NCBI GenBank assembly: GCA_905200565.1
Contig: CAJKKX010000177.1
Span: 1-5,623 of the forward strand
Direction of reading: 5' to 3'
From: an uncultured Lachnospiraceae bacterium
GTDB lineage: Bacteria; Bacillota_A; Clostridia; Lachnospirales; Lachnospiraceae
DNA length: 5,623 nucleotides
Below are positions 1 to 5,623 of this stretch, one piece after another. Under the pieces are notes generated by a model. It had not been told where the DNA came from and did not search any database. It saw only the letters and a program-made list of their open reading frames with translations. Each line of letters opens with the position of its first letter. The stretch's first letter is position 1. The translations under genes and the position numbers were made by a program.

Positions 1-34
1 TGTCATGGTAAATGGAAGTACGGGAGTGGAAAAT

Positions 35-961
35 ATGAGTGGAACAGAGGAAAGATATGAGGGGTGCCGCCTGTGCCCGCGGGAATGTGGGGCAAGACGG
101 GAGCTTGGACAAAGGGGGATATGCGGGGCAGCAGGAGGAGGGATTCTGGTGGCGAGAGCCGCGCTGCATCCCTGGGAGGAACCATGTATTTCCGGGGAGC
201 ATGGGTCTGGGACGGTCTTTTTTTCCGGGTGTCCGCTGCGCTGCGTTTACTGTCAGAATGCGGTGATCGCAGACGCGCAGGCAGGGACGGAGATTTCTGT
301 GGAGCGTCTGGCGGAGATTTTTCTGGAGCTGCAGGATAGGGGAGCGGAAAATATTAATCTCGTCACACCGACGCATTATACAGGAGAAATTATTTCGGCG
401 GTAGAAAAAGCGCGCAGGAAGGGACTTGTTTTACCAGTCGTTTATAATTGCAGCGGTTATGAAAAGGTGGAAACCCTGCAAAGGCTTGGGGGAATCGTGG
501 ATATTTATCTTACGGATTTTAAGTATATGGAGCGGGAGCTGGCCAGGGCATGTTCCCATGCGCCGGATTATCCGGAAACGGCGCAGGCGGCATTGGCGGA
601 AATGGTGCGGCAGCAGAAACAGCCTGTTTTTGACGGAGCGGGACGGATGAAGCGGGGCGTTATCGTTCGGCATCTGCTTTTACCCGGTCATGTAAAAAAT
701 GCAGAAAAAGTAGTTCGGTATGTGTATGAAACCTATGGAAACTGCGTATATCTCAGCCTGATGAATCAGTACACGCCCATCCGGCACATAGAAGTCCTGC
801 CGGAACTGAACCGCAAAGTAACCCGGCGGGAATACCGGAAGCTTATCGATTATGCGATGGAGCTGGGCGTAGAGTGTGGATTTATACAGGAGGGGGAGAC
901 GGCGCAGGAAAGCTTTATCCCGGTGTTTGACGGCGAAGGGCTGGAAAGAGAAGAAAAATAA
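35..961 (+). CDS. Radical SAM protein, PflA-like (COG1313 type)
   Basis: Predicted cytosolic radical SAM enzyme of about 308 aa, close to the usual ~300 aa for this group. Numbering from the ATG at 35, the [4Fe-4S]/SAM motif is C66-x3-C70-x2-C73, inside GCPLRCVYCQN and preceded by GSGTVFF. An N-terminal cysteine cluster (C11, C14, C18, C30; CRLCPREC) could hold a second metal site. Other family-typical stretches are NINLVTPTHY, YNCSGYE (137-143), DIYLTDFKY and RHLLLPG (212-218). The group resembles pyruvate formate-lyase activating enzymes (sometimes called PflX), but its substrate is not established. I see no glycyl radical enzyme beside it, so activase function is unproven. Start: the ATG at 35 has GGAG at 23-26 with 8-nt spacing. 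An in-frame ATG at 5 is possible, and the frame is open to the left edge, so an upstream start cannot be excluded. It ends at TAA 959-961, with no terminator before the next promoter. Confidence 0.9.
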   Translation: MSGTEERYEGCRLCPRECGARRELGQRGICGAAGGGILVARAALHPWEEPCISGEHGSGTVFFSGCPLRCVYCQNAVIADAQAGTEISVERLAEIFLELQDRGAENINLVTPTHYTGEIISAVEKARRKGLVLPVVYNCSGYEKVETLQRLGGIVDIYLTDFKYMERELARACSHAPDYPETAQAALAEMVRQQKQPVFDGAGRMKRGVIVRHLLLPGHVKNAEKVVRYVYETYGNCVYLSLMNQYTPIRHIEVLPELNRKVTRREYRKLIDYAMELGVECGFIQEGETAQESFIPVFDGEGLEREEK

Positions 962-977
962 AAAGCTGAAAAAGGGA

Positions 978-1008
978 TTGACTCCAACGCGGCGTAATAG
1001 TTTAGAAT
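978..1008 (+). promoter_or_regulatory. MerR-type promoter/operator of the TipAS-domain regulator
   Basis: The -35 TTGACT (978-983) and -10 TAGAAT (1003-1008) are separated by 19 bp. This overlong spacer is the hallmark of promoters that MerR-family proteins activate by DNA distortion. An imperfect dyad fills the spacer: ACTCCAACGC (981-990), a central G at 991, then GCGTAATAGT (992-1001), with 7 of 10 arm positions complementary. It lies 25 nt upstream of the regulator's start, so autoregulation is the natural inference. It begins 16 nt after the stop of the radical SAM gene. Confidence 0.72.
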
Positions 1009-1032
1009 GTCCTTACACGAGGAGGAAAGACC

Positions 1033-1770
1033 ATGAGAACGGTAAATGAAGTGAGTAAACTGGCAGGCGTGAGTATACGCACCCTGCAATATTATGACAA
1101 GATCGGGCTTCTGCATCCGACGGGGCGCACAGAGTCCGGATACCGGCTGTATGACGATACGGCGCTGGAAAGGTTACAGCAGATTTTACTCTTTCGGGAA
1201 TTGGAGTTTCCGCTGAAGGAGATCAGGGAAATCCTGAATCGTCCGGACTTTGACCGGGAGAAGGCTCTGGAACAGCAGATTACAATGCTGGAGCTGAAAA
1301 AGGAGCATTTGGAAAACCTGATCGCATTCGCCCGTGAAATACGAAAAACAGGAGTGAGGACAATGGATTTGTCGGTATTTGACACAAAAAAATTAAAGGA
1401 ATATGAGAAACAGGCGAAAGCTGCATGGGGCAGGACGTCTGAGTTTCAGGAGTATGAAAAAAAGAAGCAGTCCTGGACGAAGGATGAGGAACGGAATGTC
1501 TGGAAAGAGATGATGGCACTGTTTGCTGAATTTGGACGGCTTCAAACAATGGCGCCCGCAGAGGATAAGGTGCAGAGGCAGGTCAGAAAATTGCAGACGT
1601 ATATCACGGAACACTTCTACACGTGTACGCCTGAAATTCTTGCTTCTCTCGGAAAGATGTATGCCGAAAACGGCAGCTTTGCGGAGAATATTGACGCGGC
1701 AGGAGGCGTAGGAACGGCGCTTTTTGCAGCGGAAGCGATTCGAATCTACTGTGACGGACAGAAGAATTGA
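1033..1770 (+). CDS. MerR-family regulator with TipAS-type effector domain
   Basis: Cytosolic DNA-binding regulator of 245 aa. Residues 1-70 form the MerR winged helix-turn-helix: TVNEVSKLAGVSIRTLQYYD, then the wing GYRLYDD and the helix containing LKEIREIL. Residues ~75-105 are a charged helix expected to form the dimer coiled coil. Residues ~111-240 match the TipAS antibiotic-recognition fold: an early WGRTSEFQEYEKK segment, FYTCTPEILASLGKMY (Cys198) and the C-terminal ENIDAAGGVGTALFAAEAI. TipAS-domain proteins such as TipAL and Mta bind thiopeptides or other amphipathic ligands and activate their own or efflux promoters; the ligand here is unknown. The start is set by AGGAGG at 1020-1025, 7 nt before the ATG. 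The gene has its own 19-bp-spacer promoter and a downstream terminator, so it is probably monocistronic and autoregulated. An internal start at 1363 may give the effector domain alone. Family assignment is secure. Confidence 0.95.
   Translation: MRTVNEVSKLAGVSIRTLQYYDKIGLLHPTGRTESGYRLYDDTALERLQQILLFRELEFPLKEIREILNRPDFDREKALEQQITMLELKKEHLENLIAFAREIRKTGVRTMDLSVFDTKKLKEYEKQAKAAWGRTSEFQEYEKKKQSWTKDEERNVWKEMMALFAEFGRLQTMAPAEDKVQRQVRKLQTYITEHFYTCTPEILASLGKMYAENGSFAENIDAAGGVGTALFAAEAIRIYCDGQKN
1350..1365 (+). promoter_or_regulatory. Candidate internal ribosome binding site and in-frame start (TipAS-like short product)
   Basis: AGGAG at 1350-1354 stands 8 nt before an in-frame ATG at 1363 (Met111 of the MerR/TipAS protein). 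Translation from here would give a 135-residue protein consisting of the effector domain alone. In Streptomyces lividans, tipA makes both TipAL and a short TipAS product from an in-frame internal start at the equivalent domain junction. Use of this site is inferred, not shown. Confidence 0.5.
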
Positions 1771-1785
1771 TTGGGACAAAAAAGG

Positions 1786-1827
1786 TCTCCCGCTTTTCAT
1801 GTGTAAAGCATGAAGCGGGAGATTTTT
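1786..1827 (+). terminator. Rho-independent terminator after the TipAS-type regulator
   Basis: Hairpin with arms TCTCCCGCTT (1786-1795) and AAGCGGGAGA (1813-1822). A two-base TT bulge follows, then an inner CATG/CATG pairing (1798-1801 with 1809-1812) and a 7-nt loop. A TTTTT run at 1823-1827 follows directly. Six A residues at 1778-1783 precede the stem, so it could also work on the other strand, although no minus-strand gene is apparent. It starts 15 nt after the stop codon and separates the two MerR genes transcriptionally. Confidence 0.93.
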
Positions 1828-1842
1828 CTGTGCAAAAATGTA

Positions 1843-1873
1843 TTGACTCTTCCCCTGGGGCAGGGGGTATACT
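1843..1873 (+). promoter_or_regulatory. MerR-type promoter/operator of the GyrI-domain regulator
   Basis: The -35 TTGACT (1843-1848) and -10 TATACT (1868-1873) flank a 19-bp spacer. Inside it is a perfect dyad, CCCCTG (1852-1857), GGG, CAGGGG (1861-1866). Near-consensus hexamers with an overlong spacer and a central C/G-rich dyad are the classic operator design for BmrR/MerR-class activators. Transcription would begin near 1880 and leave a leader of about 39 nt. Autoregulation by the gene at 1919 is inferred from position. Confidence 0.85.
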
Positions 1874-1918
1874 GTGCTCAGATTCGAATCAGAGAGTACA
1901 GAAAAAGGAGAGAGACGA

Positions 1919-2725
1919 ATGTTTACCATTGGAGAATTTTCAAAAATATGCCAGGTGAGTGTAAAGACCCTTCATCATTATGACCGAATTGCTTTGCTGA
2001 AGCCGGAAAAAGTGGATGCGTTTACCGGATATCGTTATTATGGCCAGCAGCAGTTGGAGACGATGCTTCTAATTCAGAGACTGAAACGGTATGGATTTTC
2101 ACTGGAAGAAATTCGGGATCTTCTTGCCTGTACGGAGGAATGCGCGCTTTTTTCAAGATTATGGAAGCAAAAAGAACGATTGAAAGAGCAGAGAAAGGAA
2201 ACGGAACAGATGATCCGGGAGATATCTTTCCATCTGCAAAATTTTGAAAGGACTGGTGATATTATGGGATATCAGAAAGATTATGAGATTCAGGTAAAGG
2301 AAATGCCAGAGAGAGCGGTGCTTGCGTGCAGGCAGAAGATGGGTGTGGATGAATTCGGCAAGTATTACAGTACCCTGTATGAGAGAGTGCCAAAAGAGAA
2401 GGTGACGCCGAACGGGGTGACAGGCGCCGTATATTATGATGAAGAGTTTCATTCGGAATGCTCCGATATTGAACTGATCGTGGAAATCCGGGAGAAAGAG
2501 AAAGCGGACAGAGTGATGGAACGCATGCTGTGCGCCATGACTGTGCACAAAGGCGGCTATTCTTCGCTGGCGGACGCCTACGGGGCGCTGGTCGAATGGA
2601 TTCAGGAAAACGGATATGAATGCAATGGCGCGCCCTATGATATTTATGTCAAAACCGGGTTTGACAGCCTGGCGATGGAGGACTGGGAGACAGAGGTTTA
2701 TTTTCCGGTAAAAAAGAAAGGATAG
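1919..2725 (+). CDS. MerR-family regulator with GyrI-like (BmrR-type) effector-binding domain
   Basis: Cytosolic transcriptional regulator of 268 aa, a typical length for BmrR-like proteins. Residues 1-70 are the MerR DNA-binding domain: FTIGEFSKICQVSVKTLHHYD, wing GYRYY, then YGFSLEEIRDLLA. Residues ~78-112 are a long charged helix for dimerisation. Residues ~121-264 form a GyrI-like small-molecule domain: KEMPERAVLA, then GAVYYDEEF, DIELIVEI, TVHKGGYSSLADAYGALVEW, and a terminal WETEVYFPV with acidic Glu259 near the place where BmrR uses a buried glutamate for cationic drugs (alignment by eye). The ATG at 1919 has AAGGAG at 1905-1910 with 8-nt spacing. An earlier in-frame ATG at 1874 abuts the -10 box and would lie before the expected transcript start, so it was rejected. 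No efflux pump or other target lies beside it. The ligand is unknown. Confidence 0.95.
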   Translation: MFTIGEFSKICQVSVKTLHHYDRIALLKPEKVDAFTGYRYYGQQQLETMLLIQRLKRYGFSLEEIRDLLACTEECALFSRLWKQKERLKEQRKETEQMIREISFHLQNFERTGDIMGYQKDYEIQVKEMPERAVLACRQKMGVDEFGKYYSTLYERVPKEKVTPNGVTGAVYYDEEFHSECSDIELIVEIREKEKADRVMERMLCAMTVHKGGYSSLADAYGALVEWIQENGYECNGAPYDIYVKTGFDSLAMEDWETEVYFPVKKKG

Positions 2726-2756
2726 ATATTAAGATGCAATAGAAAGCATAGAGGGG

Positions 2757-2790
2757 AAACAGGATATCTGAGAGCAGGTATCCTGTTTTT
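2757..2790 (+). terminator. Rho-independent terminator after the GyrI-domain regulator
   Basis: Ten-base-pair stem AAACAGGATA (2757-2766) with TATCCTGTTT (2779-2788). It is extended by a T-G wobble and CTG/CAG around an AGAG loop (2771-2774). The T run at 2786-2790 overlaps the 3' arm. It begins 31 nt after the stop codon and isolates the regulator from the surface-protein gene. Confidence 0.93.
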
Positions 2791-2842
2791 GTATTCCCAG
2801 GAAACCGTTTTAACGCAAAACCCGCCGATAGAGCACGGAGCA

Positions 2843-2870
2843 TTGAAGAAAATTTTTGATATGTTAAATT
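2843..2870 (+). promoter_or_regulatory. Possible promoter of the surface-protein gene
   Basis: The A/T-rich leader between the terminator and the gene holds TTGAAG (2843-2848) as a -35 candidate. A TAAATT -10 candidate (2865-2870) follows after 16 bp, preceded by an extended-type TG at 2862-2863. The match is only moderate; the better argument is position, since a terminator lies just upstream and the gene needs its own start. No riboswitch or long hairpin was seen in 2791-2927. Confidence 0.35.
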
Positions 2871-2927
2871 AGAATCGTACGGAGTTGTAATGGTACAAAA
2901 TTGAAATCGAAGGAGAGGAGAAGACAA

Positions 2928-3035
2928 ATGCGAAGTAAGAAAAAGGGTATGCCGGCAAGGGTTTTGGCGTGCGTTTTGTCAGCGTCAATGGTGCTTACGG
3001 TACTGCCGCCGACAGCGCTTACATCCTATGCAGCC
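2928..3035 (+). other. Sec signal peptide of the surface protein
   Basis: Residues 1-11 carry a basic start (RSKKK, then Arg11). Residues 12-26 form the hydrophobic core (VLACVLSASMVLTVL). A PP-containing stretch leads to S-Y-A-A-P, giving likely cleavage after Ala35 or Ala36. No lipobox was recognised: Cys15 lies inside the core without the usual context, so type I signal peptidase processing is more likely than lipoprotein processing. Confidence 0.85.
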
Positions 3036-5623
3036 CCGGTACTGGACGTGGAACTGGACATTGCCGCGGACAGCAGCATCACCGGGAAGCCAGGAGATGA
3101 AGGCACGATTGATTATCGGGCAAGCCTGGACAGCGGGGTGGATGTTACGGATGACGGGGGACTCAGTGTCGGGTTTGAATCCGCTAATGAGCAGGTGGTT
3201 GTTGTGGACGGGGATGGAAATTACCATTTTCAAAGTGCGGGAGAAACGTATATTACGATGACGGCAACGTATTATGATTATACCGTACATAAAAAAATCA
3301 CCGTGACAGTCGAAGAACATGATTTTTCACTGGAGCTGGGGGACGGCTATGACAAGACGATTCAGGCAAAGGCAGGGGAGAGCGGAGAGATCGTCGCACG
3401 TGCGCTCCTCGACCAGTCAGAGGCGCAGGGTGCGGTGTTTTCTTATGTAAGCTCCGCTGAGGATATCGTGTCTGTATCGGATGACGGTAAATATGAGTGC
3501 CTGAAGGCCGGAAAGGCAGTCGTTACGGTGTCTGTAGAATACACGATTGCAAACGGCATAGAGTACCACAGAGAAAAGAAGGTGGAGATTGTTGTTTCGG
3601 ATGTGGATCAGCCGGGGATCATCCTGGCCGGGGAAGAGTTTGAGCTGGCGCTGACGGATGCAGATGCAGAGCCGACGTTTAATCTGAATACGATTGTCAC
3701 TGCCGTGAACACGGAGGAGCGCCCCGCCTATATGGTGGATGAGAATACGGCGGCCGGGCAGAATGCGAGCGTGACGGACGGCATTATGAAATTTACACAG
3801 GCTGGCGTTGTCCGTGTGAAAGTGACGGTAACAGGGGCGGAAGCATGGGTTACATTCCGTGTAAAAGATGAAAGAAGCGATGCCAGCAAAGTTATTCTGA
3901 GAGCAGCGCAAACCGGGATGAAAGTGGGAGAAACCATGAGCATAGTGGCGCGGGTGTCCGGGGGCACGTATGGTACCGATGCACTTTCCTGGGAAAGCAG
4001 TGATCCGGAGGTGGCATTCGTGTCACAATCAGGGGCAGTGCTTGCGGTCAAAGCGGGCTTTGCAGAGATCACGGCGTCCCTCCCGAACGGGAACTCCGAT
4101 TCCATCCTCCTGACAGTCACAGAGGAACCGGCGGTTTCGCAACCGGAGATTCAGGCGAAACAGGAGGAATTTGACCTTGACATGGGGGCAGAGACTTCCG
4201 TGGCGTTTAACCTGAAATCTGTACTGAAGGTTGAAAACGGCAGCTTTGACGATGTTACTTACCAGACCTCCAGTCCGGCGGCATCCGTAGAGGATGGTAC
4301 TGTGACCTTCACAAAAGCAGGGTACTATTATGTGACAGCTACAGTCAGCAACAGCCAGGGCAGCGACTCTGTCGGCCTGGTGTTCCATGTGGCAAAAACG
4401 GTAGGCTCTTCGGACATTACCATCGCTGGTGGTGAGGAAGTAACTCTTGAGGAGATCGGGACGGCGGAAGATCTTTCCGGTAAGGTTACGGTCACAAACG
4501 GCACATTGGCAGACGTTGTCTGGAGCAGCAGCAACCAGGAAGCAGCAGACGTTGCGAATGGGGTAATCATCGCAAAAGCAGAAGGAACCGCAGTGGTCAC
4601 GGCAACCGTGGCAGGCGGGAGCTATGCAAATTTTGTCGTCCGGGTCAGGGATGCAAGGCCGGTAGTTACGGCTTCCCAGACAGAGTTTGATCTGGATCTG
4701 GGTGCGGAAGAATCTAAAATCTTCCGGCTGGATTCCGTGCTGGATGTGAAAAACGCAGAGCCGGGGGATATCAGTTATGTTTGTTCCGGGGAAGGCGTAG
4801 AGATCGACGCTGGCGTGGCGACCTTTGCGGAACCAGGATATTACCGCCTGAAAGTAACGGCTCAGAACGAAAAAGGCAGCAGCTCCGTATATCTGGTGTT
4901 CCATGTGGCGAAAACCGTAAGCGCGGATGACATGACAGTAGAAGGCGGGCAAGAGCTGCACTTTACCGTATCTGGTCAGGCGATGGACGTCAACGACCAG
5001 GTTACCGTTACAAACGGGGCGCTCTCCGACCTTACATGGAGCAGCAGCAACCCGGAAGCAGCAGACGTTACGAATGGGGTAATTGTTGCAAAGGCAGAAG
5101 GAACCGCGGTCATTTCCGCAACACTGCCGAATGGGCAATACGTAAACTTCTCTGTTTATGTGGAGCCGGTCAGCATGGCGGCGAAAGTCAGAGAATTCCG
5201 TGTAGATCTAAAGGATGTGAAAGATGGGACGTATGACCTGTCGACACTCCTGACCGTGAAAAACGGAAAGAAAGAAGAAACCGTTTATACAGGGTTTAAC
5301 GGGGAAATTCTGACCGTAGATGGAAACGGCGTCGTAGAGTTTGCAGGGAATACCGGTGTGACATATGTACGCGCCGAAAACGGCGGGGCGCATGTCATCT
5401 TTACTTTTTACGTGACGGACACGACAGAGCCGAATCCGGTAACGATCCGGTATACAGACAATGCAGAAAGGATTCTGGAACTGACGGAAGGTGAAGCATA
5501 TGCCCCGAACCTGAGGGAATATGTGAAAGTGTCAGGCGGCGACATCACAGACATAGTCTGGAGCGTGGATGACACATCTGTAGCAGAAGTGACAGACGGC
5601 GTGGTAAAAGCGGCAGCGCCGGG
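2928..5623 (+). CDS. Secreted multi-domain Ig-like (BIG2-type) surface protein, 3'-truncated by the window
   Basis: The frame is open from the ATG at 2928 to the last base (898 full codons), so the C-terminus and stop lie beyond the window. GAGGAG at 2915-2920, 7 nt upstream, fixes the start. Residues 1-35/36 are a Sec signal peptide; the mature part is acidic, Thr/Val/Ser-rich and beta-rich with few cysteines. Two Ig-like domains (roughly residues 37-129 and 130-234) are followed by at least four two-part units starting near residues 235, 412, 584 and 754. The second half of each unit looks like a bacterial Ig-like group 2 domain (W-S-S-S-N-x-E-A-A-D-V, then A-K-A-E-G-T-A). Such domains usually act as extracellular stalks or adhesive modules in cell-wall proteins and in large enzymes, so the functional end (catalytic or adhesive domain, or LPXTG, SLH or dockerin anchor) may be in the missing part. 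No transmembrane segment is visible after the signal peptide. The specific function is unknown. Confidence 0.93.
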   Translation, partial: MRSKKKGMPARVLACVLSASMVLTVLPPTALTSYAAPVLDVELDIAADSSITGKPGDEGTIDYRASLDSGVDVTDDGGLSVGFESANEQVVVVDGDGNYHFQSAGETYITMTATYYDYTVHKKITVTVEEHDFSLELGDGYDKTIQAKAGESGEIVARALLDQSEAQGAVFSYVSSAEDIVSVSDDGKYECLKAGKAVVTVSVEYTIANGIEYHREKKVEIVVSDVDQPGIILAGEEFELALTDADAEPTFNLNTIVTAVNTEERPAYMVDENTAAGQNASVTDGIMKFTQAGVVRVKVTVTGAEAWVTFRVKDERSDASKVILRAAQTGMKVGETMSIVARVSGGTYGTDALSWESSDPEVAFVSQSGAVLAVKAGFAEITASLPNGNSDSILLTVTEEPAVSQPEIQAKQEEFDLDMGAETSVAFNLKSVLKVENGSFDDVTYQTSSPAASVEDGTVTFTKAGYYYVTATVSNSQGSDSVGLVFHVAKTVGSSDITIAGGEEVTLEEIGTAEDLSGKVTVTNGTLADVVWSSSNQEAADVANGVIIAKAEGTAVVTATVAGGSYANFVVRVRDARPVVTASQTEFDLDLGAEESKIFRLDSVLDVKNAEPGDISYVCSGEGVEIDAGVATFAEPGYYRLKVTAQNEKGSSSVYLVFHVAKTVSADDMTVEGGQELHFTVSGQAMDVNDQVTVTNGALSDLTWSSSNPEAADVTNGVIVAKAEGTAVISATLPNGQYVNFSVYVEPVSMAAKVREFRVDLKDVKDGTYDLSTLLTVKNGKKEETVYTGFNGEILTVDGNGVVEFAGNTGVTYVRAENGGAHVIFTFYVTDTTEPNPVTIRYTDNAERILELTEGEAYAPNLREYVKVSGGDITDIVWSVDDTSVAEVTDGVVKAAAP
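4482..4595 (+). repeat. Conserved core of B half, copy in unit 2
   Basis: This 38-codon segment starts K-V-T-V-T-N-G and ends A-E-G-T-A-V. It matches the segment at 4998-5111 at 30 of 38 residues, counted by eye. The last 75 nt (4521-4595) match 5037-5111 at 67 of 75 bases. The offset is exactly 516 nt (172 codons). Confidence 0.85.
4998..5111 (+). repeat. Conserved core of B half, copy in unit 3
   Basis: Partner of the 4482-4595 segment, 516 nt downstream in the same frame. Most base differences in the shared 75-nt stretch are third-position or conservative changes, consistent with tandem duplication followed by selection on the protein. A weaker third version lies near 5530-5620 (ITDIVWSVDDTSVAEVTDG). 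Confidence 0.85.

Larger units (their letters stand above)
3630..5623 (+). repeat. Array of four ~170-177 aa two-part Ig-like units (in-frame, last one cut)
   Basis: Unit starts are at 3630, 4161, 4677 and 5187. They align on a shared E-F-x-[LV]-D/A motif whose Phe codons are at 3639, 4170, 4686 and 5196, giving steps of 177, 172 and 170 residues. The A half carries the EF motif, an x-L-x-S-V-L-x-V-x-N segment, G-x-x-x-F-x-x-x-G-Y-Y and, in units 2 and 3, VFHVAKTV. The B half is BIG2-like, with W-[ES]-S-S-[DN]-x-E-V/A and A-K-A. Units 2 and 3 are the most alike; units 1 and 4 are diverged but keep the order. Unit 4 runs off the window end. Confidence 0.85.

Noticed and set aside
1874..1918. 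Upstream in-frame ATG at 1874 as start of the second MerR protein
   Set aside because: It touches the -10 box ending at 1873, so it would lie before the likely transcript start. The 15 extra residues do not resemble MerR N-termini, and the ATG at 1919 has a good AAGGAG.
1393..1929. Minus-strand open frame of 178 codons spanning the first MerR gene's end and the intergenic region
   Set aside because: It crosses a strong terminator and a MerR promoter and overlaps a clear TipAS-type gene. Its translation looks like antisense shadow sequence.
1767..1958. Plus-strand 63-codon frame between the MerR genes
   Set aside because: It runs through the terminator hairpin and the promoter, has no ribosome binding site and shows no recognisable protein.
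2159..2548. Minus-strand 129-codon frame inside the GyrI-domain MerR gene
   Set aside because: It is antisense to a confidently assigned gene and has no support of its own.
2791..2927. Leader of the surface-protein gene considered as a riboswitch
   Set aside because: It is about 137 nt, mostly A/T-rich in its second half, without a recognisable aptamer core or a second terminator or anti-terminator hairpin.
4029..5138. Long minus-strand open frame of 369 codons
   Set aside because: It lies entirely opposite the Ig-like surface protein gene. Its translation is rich in Cys, Arg and His with no family features, and its internal repeats simply mirror the plus-strand repeats. There is no convincing ribosome binding site or promoter.
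3630..5623. Repeats considered as a CRISPR array or mobile element
   Set aside because: The repeats are long, diverged, in frame and protein-coding. There are no short identical repeats with unique spacers, no terminal inverted repeats and no transposase.

Overview
The window reads as chromosomal DNA of a Gram-positive, Clostridia-type bacterium, most likely a Lachnospiraceae-like gut anaerobe. This is inferred from strong AGGAGG-type ribosome binding sites, moderate GC content, short hairpin-plus-T-run terminators, an anaerobe-type radical SAM protein and a large Sec-exported BIG2-like protein. No rRNA or other taxonomic marker is present, so the assignment is tentative. All four genes lie on the + strand.

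Layout. (1) 35-961: an orphan radical SAM protein of the PflA-like COG1313 type. (2) 1033-1770: a MerR regulator with a TipAS-type effector domain, behind a MerR-style promoter with a 19-bp spacer and a dyad, and closed by a strong terminator at 1786-1827. (3) 1919-2725: a second MerR regulator with a GyrI/BmrR-like effector domain, again behind a 19-bp-spacer promoter with a CCCCTG/CAGGGG dyad, and closed by a terminator at 2757-2790. (4) 2928 to beyond the right edge: a secreted multi-domain protein with a signal peptide, two N-terminal Ig-like domains and at least four copies of a ~170-177 aa two-part Ig-like unit. This frame is open to the last base, so the gene is 3'-truncated by the window.

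The genes do not form an obvious pathway. Each regulator appears to be a single-gene, probably autoregulated unit: it has its own promoter and terminator and no adjacent efflux pump or enzyme. The surface protein has its own leader region. No mobile element, CRISPR array, tRNA or rRNA was seen.

The most interesting signals are two. The TipAS-type MerR gene has a well-spaced internal ribosome binding site and an in-frame ATG exactly at the domain boundary, which suggests a TipAL/TipAS-like two-product gene. The surface protein has an alternating A/B Ig super-repeat. Neither clearly amounts to a wholly new system.
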